DNA from: Ctenosaura bakeri
Lineage: Eukaryota; Chordata; Lepidosauria; Squamata; Iguanidae
DNA: 64,000 nucleotides
Assembly: GCA_948474755.1 (NCBI GenBank)
Contig: CAOLHI010000061.1
Location: forward strand, 744,001 to 808,000
Reading direction: 5' to 3'
The notes beneath the pieces are model-generated. The model made no database searches and was not told where the DNA came from. It was given only the letters and a program-made list of their open reading frames with translations. Positions 58,057 to 64,000 of this stretch are shown here, piece after piece. Both the position numbers and the translations under genes were made by a program. Numbering within the stretch: the stretch's first letter is position 1; every line of letters starts with the position of its first letter.

Positions 58057-58300
58057 TCTAGCCGTGCGTAGAGTGATCAGCCTCCGGAGTGACCACAGCA
58101 GGGCTTAGTCCCAGTCTTCCTCCTCAGCAGTTGCTAGGTCTGACCGTACGTAGAACTGCCAGCTCCCAGGTATGTGACAGCAGTAGGGTCTAGCCTAGAT
58201 CTTCTTTCACCTGTTGCGGATCTGACTGTGCGCAGAATGGTCAGTTATCTGGTATGACCACAGCAGAGTCTAGTCCGAATCTTCTCTCCCCCTTTTTCGC
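58057..58300 (-). repeat. Three tandem units with an exact 82-bp period
   Basis: The plus-strand marks tctagccgtgcg (58057), tctgaccgtacg (58139) and tctgactgtgcg (58221) are spaced 82 and 82 bp apart. Within units, 'gaccacagcag.g.ct.agtc' and 'cttcct/ctttc' segments recur. The array fills the gap between the pol remnant and env and includes the pol stop codon in the third unit. Confidence 0.85.
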
Positions 58301-58508
58301 TTGGAGAACTTCAATTTCAGAGGGTTGTCTTGTGATGAAACCACAGTCCAATCAGTAAATGCCTTTTTCACCCTAGTGTAATGTATCCAGGGCTTCAACC
58401 CTGCTACCTTTACTGCGGTAGGGGTGACTAACAGCACCTGATACGGCCCCCTATTTGTGCTGTGACCATAGGCTCCCCGGGGCCGAGAGCAAGGGGGCCC
58501 GGTCTGTC
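58270..58508 (-). pseudogene. pol: Pol remnant: pro start fused to integrase C-terminus
   Basis: Directly after the gag TAG the same frame reads about 20 residues ending EPMVTAQIGG, which resembles the start of a gammaretroviral protease. Around 58438-58450 the sequence switches to a different frame encoding GPYQVLLVTP, then AVKVAGLKPWIHYTRVK and a basic tail ending at TAG 58270-58272, about 60 codons resembling the integrase C-terminal domain. Reverse transcriptase, RNase H and most of protease and integrase are missing. The junction lies in a G/C-rich ATAGGGGGCCGTATC stretch. The TAG at the gag end is the type used for read-through in gammaretroviruses. Confidence 0.82.
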
Positions 58509-60289
58509 CTAATCGTAGTGTTCCATTCCAACCAGTCCTGCAAAATCCTCAAACCCTTCATCCACCTCCTGCCCGTATCTTCCGTCCACCACTCTTCCTC
58601 TTCCTCTTCCTCTCTCTGTCCCCTGCCCCCTCCTGACTATCCCCCTTCGTCTGGGGCATTCATTTTTCCAATGTCCTTCCTGTCGGCAGAGGGCACACTC
58701 ATTAGGCCCCAATAGGGTTCCACTCCTTCTTCTAACCTTCCGATCATCTCCCTTTACCGCCAGTGCCGCAGCCAACAACTCTGCCTTCTTCTGCATCCGT
58801 TTATCCTTTTCCCGCTTTTCCTCTTGATCTCGGTTTACATACACTTTCTGAGCGATCTCCAGTAATTGGCTCAGATTCATGCCTACAAATCCTTCTTGCT
58901 TCTGGAGCTTCTTTCTTATGTCAGGGTAACTCTGGGTCACAAAAGCCAAGTTCACCATCTGCTGGCTTCCTGGGTCGTCTGGGTTCACAGGGGTGTATTG
59001 TCTATAAGCATCAAGCAACCTTTCCAAATATGTCCCTGGAGGTTCCGTAGGCCCCTGGAGTACTTCTGCTATTTTGGACATATTAACAGGCCTCTTCATC
59101 CCTGCCCTCATAGCCTCTATCAGGAGGGCTTGATAATCTGTAAGCAAAGCCATTTGGCCAAGATTGTTCGGATCCCATCCTGGATCTACCAAGGGAACTC
59201 TGCCCCTTATCCACTATTCAGGGTTTGCTTCCCCAGGGGGTACTCTGCCCCTTACTATTCGTTCTGCCTGTTGGATTATCCTTCTCCGTTCTTCAGTGGT
59301 GAACAGAGTCAGGAGTAACTGCTGACAATCTTGCCAATTGGGAACATGTGAGGCCATAACGCTGGAGCAAAGTTCTATCATTTCCTGCGGTTTCTCTGTA
59401 TATGTAGCATAATGTGTTTTCCAATTGAGGAGGTCCGATGTAGTAAAAGGAGTATACTGATAACTCTGGATCCTCTGGTAACCTCCCTCTGCATTTGGGT
59501 CCACCAACACCTGCTCTACTTGACGCAAGGGCGCAACCATCTCCCCACCCTTTTCACTGGATTCATCACCATCGGTCATCCTCTTCGGAAGCTTAGGCGC
59601 TGGCTTAGGTCGTTTCCTCTTAGACTTTTCTTGAGCTTTTTCTTTTGGTCCATGCCTGAGGTCAAAGGAATCTCTTTCTTCTGGGGCAACTAGGTCGGAC
59701 TCCTCCGAGCCAGATTCCTCCAATCCCCGGCTCCTCCTTCTGGCTGAGAGGAGCCTGGTTGTGTGGTTCCAGCAGGCAATGGTATAGCAGCAATAGGAGT
59801 CGGAGGTAGGGCGGGCTGGGGCTGCACCACCGCCAGCGGTGGGGCTGCCACCTGCACTGCCATGTATGGGGGAGGGGCAGTTGGACGAGGTATATTATCT
59901 TCTGGAACTGAGTCTGGCAAAATCTGGCCCCTTCCAAGCTTCTTCCTTGCTCTCTCCTGCCGCACTATCATAGCCTTACAAGTTTGCTCCTGACATTTTC
60001 GCAACCAAGGGGGGTTCCCAGAGACCACCGTGTCCCATGAATCTATATAAGGGAATTGATCAGGGTGGCCAGGCTCACCCACTACTATTGAATACACTGC
60101 CTGGACCCGGGCAGGTTCCAGGCTTCCCTCTGGGGGCCACCCAACCTTGAAGGAGGGCCACTCCACTTCACACAAGTTTCGCAAACGTCCCGGTGTCATT
60201 GGAGGGTCTCCATAGTCCCCACTAAATCCCTTTTTGAAATTCTTTAACATGCACCCCAAAGGGGTTTGTTGACTCGGTCCCCCTCCCAT
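58509..60289 (-). pseudogene. gag: Gag polyprotein, broken
   Basis: Gammaretrovirus-like Gag in three open pieces. Piece 1 (60289 to a stop at 59690) starts MGGGPSQQ, a myristoylation-type start with a strong initiation context (G at -3 and +4), has a matrix-like region (WPSFKVGWPPEG, residues 44-55) and a late-domain cluster PTAPPPY at residues 136-142, combining PTAP and PPxY. The frame then changes somewhere between about 59690 and 59780. Piece 2, in the new frame, runs to a TAG at 59214-59216. Piece 3 continues in the same frame through capsid, with a major homology region (QGPTEPPGTYLERLLDAYR, 59001-59057), to one nucleocapsid zinc knuckle CX2CX4HX4C (58656-58697) and an Arg/Gly-rich tail, ending at TAG 58509-58511. 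Role of the family: virion assembly and RNA packaging. Full-length Gag cannot be made from this copy without a frame correction and stop suppression; a sequencing error at the frame change cannot be excluded. Confidence 0.9.
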
Positions 60290-60821
60290 TTCCTCCCAAT
60301 CCGGACAGGACACACTAGGGAGGGGTGAATCGGCGCGTGAGTAAGGGGTCTCACGTGCCAACACAAAAGGGGACAGACAACACTCTCTTCGTGCCGACCC
60401 ACGCACCCGGACGCTCAACGGCATGCGGTGGGAACTGCGACACCACCCAGCATTCCTTGCACACCCCATTCACACCAACAAACTACCTCCCATTTCCTTT
60501 CCCGGGTTCCACGAGCCCTGCGGGTTCACCCACGCCTCTAATGGTGGGTTACTAGGGCAAGACTACAGGGGGGTGATCAGGCCCCCTCTTCTCCCTGAGA
60601 TTGCAGGGAGGTTACTCACCAATAACCGTGGGAGGGTTCAAGTTTCTGCTTCAACCTCGGGTCCCTTGGCAGGAGCGCCGCCGCCGGAGATGTCACCCCG
60701 ATCCGAGCCAAACCTGTTTTGTCAAAAATATTCAAAGGCGCCCTGGCTGGCTTCACCAAGAAGGGGCGACAATCCCCGACGCCTAGGCGTCCGCCAAAGT
60801 GGACGGGAAAAAGCCCTTCAT
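60290..60821 (-). other. 5' leader of the provirus
   Basis: About 530 nt between the primer site and the gag ATG, expected to hold the packaging signal and splice donor, which I cannot place. From an ATG at 60424 an open frame runs in phase into gag, adding 45 residues before the presumed gag start. In murine-type viruses an upstream in-phase start makes a glycosylated Gag; here no clear signal peptide is visible, so any such role is speculative. Confidence 0.6.
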
Positions 60822-60839
60822 ATCCCGGACGAGCCCCCA
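60822..60839 (-). promoter_or_regulatory. Primer binding site, tRNA-Pro
   Basis: TGGGGGCTCGTCCGGGAT in proviral sense, 4 nt after the end of the 5' LTR. It is the exact 18-nt sequence known as the proline-tRNA primer site of many gammaretroviruses. Confidence 0.95.
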
Positions 60840-60904
60840 GAAATGAAGTGGCCGTCTAGGGAAACGAAAAAACCTCAGAGTCCTTGAAGCAGAAAGTATT
60901 ATAT

Positions 60905-60910
60905 TTTATT
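60905..60910 (-). terminator. Polyadenylation signal in the 5' LTR
   Basis: AATAAA in proviral sense, about 90 nt downstream of the TATA box. It would be the inactive copy in the 5' LTR. Confidence 0.65.
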
Positions 60911-60995
60911 TTCTTACTGCGCAGGTTTTGCTGAACTGCGCAGGGTCCCCAGTGTGAGCATCACTGAAGACCCTGCACTTCGTCAAAAACCTCCC

Positions 60996-61002
60996 TTATA
61001 TA
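60996..61002 (-). promoter_or_regulatory. TATA box of the 5' LTR
   Basis: TATATAA in the sense of provirus transcription, about 255 bp into the LTR. The equivalent in the 3' LTR is at 56261-56267. Confidence 0.75.
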
Positions 61003-61258
61003 CACTCTTAACAGTAGAATCAATTACAAATTGGTTACATTACATCATGCATGCAAGGATAACAACATGTCAAAATGATCTATTCCTTCCCTTGTCCTTG
61101 TGATAAGTTGCAGGAAAGAACAAGCCTGTTTTCCATGACCTACCACCCCTTCGTTAAGCACTTTCAGCACTATGTTCCTTAGATAAGAAACATCTGCAGT
61201 TAATTATAATTTCATCTATTTTTCTACCAAACACAAAATCATATATTTAACCCTTTCA

Positions 61259-63330
61259 ATCTCAGGAAATGATTGTTGGGGATGAGGAACAATATTCTGA
61301 CATAGATTATCATTAAGCTGCTCACCAAGATTTTTGCATGATACTTCAAAGAAAGGTGGGAAGAGGCAACAAATAAGGGGGGGAAATGTCACAAAGCTTC
61401 TTGTGGCATTGAGAATGCCTCAGTGAGCAGAACTAAAGGAAACAGGCTAATTACTGTCTTTCTTTTCCTCTCCCCCGTCTTGCACAGAACAAAAACAACA
61501 ACAAAACCAAACAAAACAGTTTTACAATTATTAATACAGTGGGACTTTTATCTCTTCCTTATTAAGAGTTTTGAGCCAGGAACAGGATATTTGACAGATT
61601 CTGTGCTGAATTGGGAGCAGGAGCAAATGAAGGAAAGAAAGTGGGGGAGCTGGGAAACAAGATGCCCATATATAGGATAAAGGGCAAAGCTTCAAGTATA
61701 GAATCTATGGTGTAATTTCTTTCTACTCTGTTGCTTTTAGCTCCAGTTTTAAAAGCTATTTAAATACTTATCTATCTAGAGTATGAAAAAAAAAACCCTC
61801 ATCTTCAATTTGTTACATTTCTTCACATCCCATGTGTGTGTTTTTCTCAGGTTGCAAGTCTTTATTTTTGATTCCCAGGTGGAAATTCACAAGCAGTTAT
61901 TGCACCTGTTTCCCTTACTGCATGCATTATTGCAATTATTTTTCCTAACATAATTTACTTTACATTGCTCCATGCATTTTACCTTGGAGTAATGCACACA
62001 ATATTTGTGTGGATTTTTCAACGGTATACATTTTTGGTCATTCACTTTTTAAAAAAGATACATCTTGTATTGTGTGTATTTTATTTCTCTGTAAGATGCT
62101 GCAAACCTTGCAAATGTGTGAAAAAAAATAGTGAGTCAAAGTGCCACTTGTCTAAGCATAAATCTTAAGTCTGAAATTGATACTTTTGCAGAAAATTTTG
62201 GACTTCACCAAAAATCTATTCCAACTGTATATATCAGCACTGATAAAGAAAATCAAGGACTATTGACTTCTGACAAAAAGTGGAAGCTGCTCAATGTTAC
62301 AGTGACATAATTTAACTCATTCCAGTTAGATAGTCCTCCCATTGTAGAAAATCCAAGACTAGGACATTAAGGAGGCAAACTATTGATGTTATTTGGTTGC
62401 TACAGCATTAAGTATCTAATAAGAATGAGAATAAGAGCCCACCTATTCTATTCACCCTCCTTTCTTTTGTGTTCATTGTTCAGGGGGTCTCTTAAGCATG
62501 ATTATATCTGAACTAAGAAACAGTGGTTTCATTTCTAACTACAAACTATAATGTGAAAGCAAAAACTATGGTTTAATAAAATTCCAGAACCAAAATGGAT
62601 GGCATGGAGGATCATGCAGGGTAATTAAAAATACTATTTTAAACTAAGATTGTTAGGTTTGTATTGGGTAATGTTTACGCTGGATATACTTGAATGAGGT
62701 TTATGAAGACAGATCAGAAGCATTTAGGACAGAAATAGCAGGAGATTCATTGTGCCTCAAGACCTGAACTATTCAAAAGAACTCTTAAAAAGAACCTAGA
62801 GACTGGCAACAGAGGGTGTTCAAATGAATTGGCAATAAGCAGCAGTGTGGAGGTTAAGGATTCATAAATGCCTGTTGAAGCCACATCTGACACGTAGCAG
62901 GGCTGTCAGACCTTCAACTTCTGTAAAAATCTTACTAAACAAATCAGGAGACACAAAGCACAAAGTTCTTATAATGATCCCTATCTTTCCCTTGAGTTTT
63001 GAGTATTTTTTTTTAATTCCAAAGAGAAACTAAACCATTTGATTTTTTTTTTAAAGGAAAAGAAGCTGGGAAGTTGAGAAGCCTTAAATAAATGATACCA
63101 AATGAGAAGCACTAGCATTTTAGTGCTCAACTAGGCAATCAAACCATATACAAGCTCTGCAAGAAAAGAAAAACCCAGCATGGTATCATGTGGTCATAAA
63201 TCCACTAGGTTAAAAGTTGGGATATGATCAGTAACTAACAGGCAAATCTGAGCCTCCACAATTCCATTGCCACCCCACCCACTTGCAAGTTATGAAACAA
63301 GAAAACATTTCACATTTATATTTGTTACTT
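61259..63330. other. No recognised element
   Basis: AT-rich sequence after the provirus. No gene recognised; short frames only. Confidence 0.5.
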
Positions 63331-63335
63331 TTTAG

Positions 63336-63960
63336 ATAAATGTTCACAGGACCAAGCAATAACAGCAATGATCCCAGCAGCAAAGGCCTTGTCATAGAAA
63401 GCAGAACAACTTTTGGAACCCAGAGGAATTTCAAAAGCATTTTGCATGTAAGAAGAGCACCGGTCATCAAGGAGAGCCAAGTGAAAGCCAACTCATATGT
63501 AACACCACCTTGCCCAATTTGTCACTCTCTGGTCCAGAGGGTTTGGGAATGCAACTTCCATAACCCACGTCTAGAAGATATTGTGGTTAATGGAATGGTA
63601 TGTCACATTCTTACATTCAAACCATCAGACAATCAACAGAGTGGCAGTCTAAGGAGCCAGGACAGCATGACACTGGAGAAGGATGAGCTACACAAAAGGA
63701 GAGAAAGGACAGATGTATCCTACTTTTTTCTCCTGCTTCACACCTGAATAAGCAAATGTTTTTGAGCTCAAAGTCCAGCAACCATCCAATGCTAATGCAT
63801 GTTATTCTGGGTCTATGGAACAAGTTGTGTGGTTGTTGGATCATGTCCCTTATCCAGAAAGCAACAGAAGCCCTATGTGAACGAATTCTGAACATTGCTG
63901 ATGAACAAGAAACAATGACACAGTTGGTATACCTCCAGACCATTCACATTTGACAATAAA
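63336..63960 (+). other. Possible transcribed segment with a 135-codon frame (weak)
   Basis: A pyrimidine-rich stretch ending ttttag at 63330-63335 resembles a splice acceptor. Five bases later an ATG (63340) opens 135 codons to a stop at 63745-63747, the longest frame in the window outside GC-rich repeats and the provirus. The peptide includes CPICHSLVQRVWEC but no domain I recognise. An AATAAA lies at 63954-63959. A stop codon directly precedes the ATG in frame. It could be a terminal exon of a non-coding or lineage-specific transcript, or chance. Confidence 0.2.
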
Positions 63961-64000
63961 CAGACTGACAGTTAACACTTGATATGCTGCAATCAACCAC

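Larger units (their letters stand above)
56109..61258 (-). mobile_element. Endogenous gammaretrovirus-like provirus, pol-deleted
   Basis: A 5150-bp provirus on the minus strand. Direct evidence: two 415-bp terminal repeats that read as identical, both starting TGAA and ending TTCA in transcriptional sense; a 4-bp target duplication ATCT (56105-56108 and 61259-61262); a primer binding site; a polypurine tract; gag, a pol remnant and env in canonical order. Known context: 4-bp duplication and a tRNA-Pro primer site are typical of gammaretroviruses. It is about 3 kb shorter than a typical full-length provirus because most of pol is missing. Gag carries a frame change and an in-frame stop; env is open. 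Identical LTRs indicate very recent integration, and the insertion may be polymorphic. Without pol it could only have moved with enzymes supplied in trans, if the deletion predates insertion. Confidence 0.95.
60844..61258 (-). repeat. 5' LTR of the provirus
   Basis: 415 bp. In transcriptional sense it begins TGAAAGGG at 61258 and ends GCCACTTCA at 60844. It contains a TATATAA box and an AATAAA signal. I find no difference from the 3' LTR. Confidence 0.96.

Noticed and set aside
57630..58061. 143-codon plus-strand frame
   Set aside because: Antisense shadow of env, no independent support.
58866..59318. 150-codon plus-strand frame
   Set aside because: Antisense shadow of gag.
1..64000. CRISPR arrays, tRNA genes, bacterial-type operons
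   Set aside because: None seen. The tRNA-like sequences are SINE heads, and the direct repeats are microsatellites or short tandem arrays without a spacer pattern.

Overview
The window looks like intergenic or intronic DNA from a squamate reptile, most likely a lizard. The evidence is the repeat spectrum: Sauria-type tRNA SINEs with a Bov-B tail, a Bov-B LINE 3' end, a CR1/L2-clade LINE, a Penelope-like element, a SPIN-like hAT element and many small hAT and PIF/Harbinger-type elements. Family names are recalled, not searched. The DNA is AT-rich, with a few very GC-rich islands that are themselves transposons. I see no convincing host protein-coding exon, no tRNA gene and no CRISPR array. Most open reading frames are chance frames in repeats, above all in the GC-rich elements.

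Layout: 1-16 kb holds scattered repeats: hAT elements with 8-bp target duplications at 2145-2326 and 8918-9316, palindromic MITEs, a SINE split by a MITE, a 1-kb foldback at 11592-12623 and a 679-bp block with no G or C at 14552-15230. From 16 to 28 kb come a SPIN-like hAT (16313-18073), an inverted repeat with arms near 90% identity (21381-22454), a LINE end split by a CpG-rich MITE (24550-25445) and an 833-bp hAT-like element (27474-28306). From 28 to 46 kb come a Bov-B end, a second CpG-rich MITE, a 5S rRNA-like stretch, a multi-layer nest of transposons in a CR1/L2 LINE (38090-40780) and a Tigger/pogo-like element (40801-41481). From 46 to 56 kb there are further SINEs and MITEs in otherwise unmarked DNA.

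The most notable object is a minus-strand endogenous retrovirus at 56109-61258. It has two 415-bp LTRs that I read as identical, a 4-bp target duplication (ATCT), a tRNA-Pro primer binding site, a polypurine tract and gammaretrovirus-like gag. Gag is broken by one frame change and one in-frame stop. Pol is almost entirely deleted: only the first residues after the gag stop and the integrase C-terminus remain. Env is intact at 484 codons. Its TM subunit has an internal fusion peptide between two cysteines and a CX6C motif without the third cysteine, which differs from classical gammaretroviral TM. Three 82-bp tandem units lie between the pol remnant and env. The identical LTRs imply a very recent insertion, and the missing pol implies it was mobilised in trans if the deletion predates integration.

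The window is otherwise a record of repeated nested insertion. In several places the interrupted host repeat can be rejoined by eye, which fixes element boundaries and target-site duplications.
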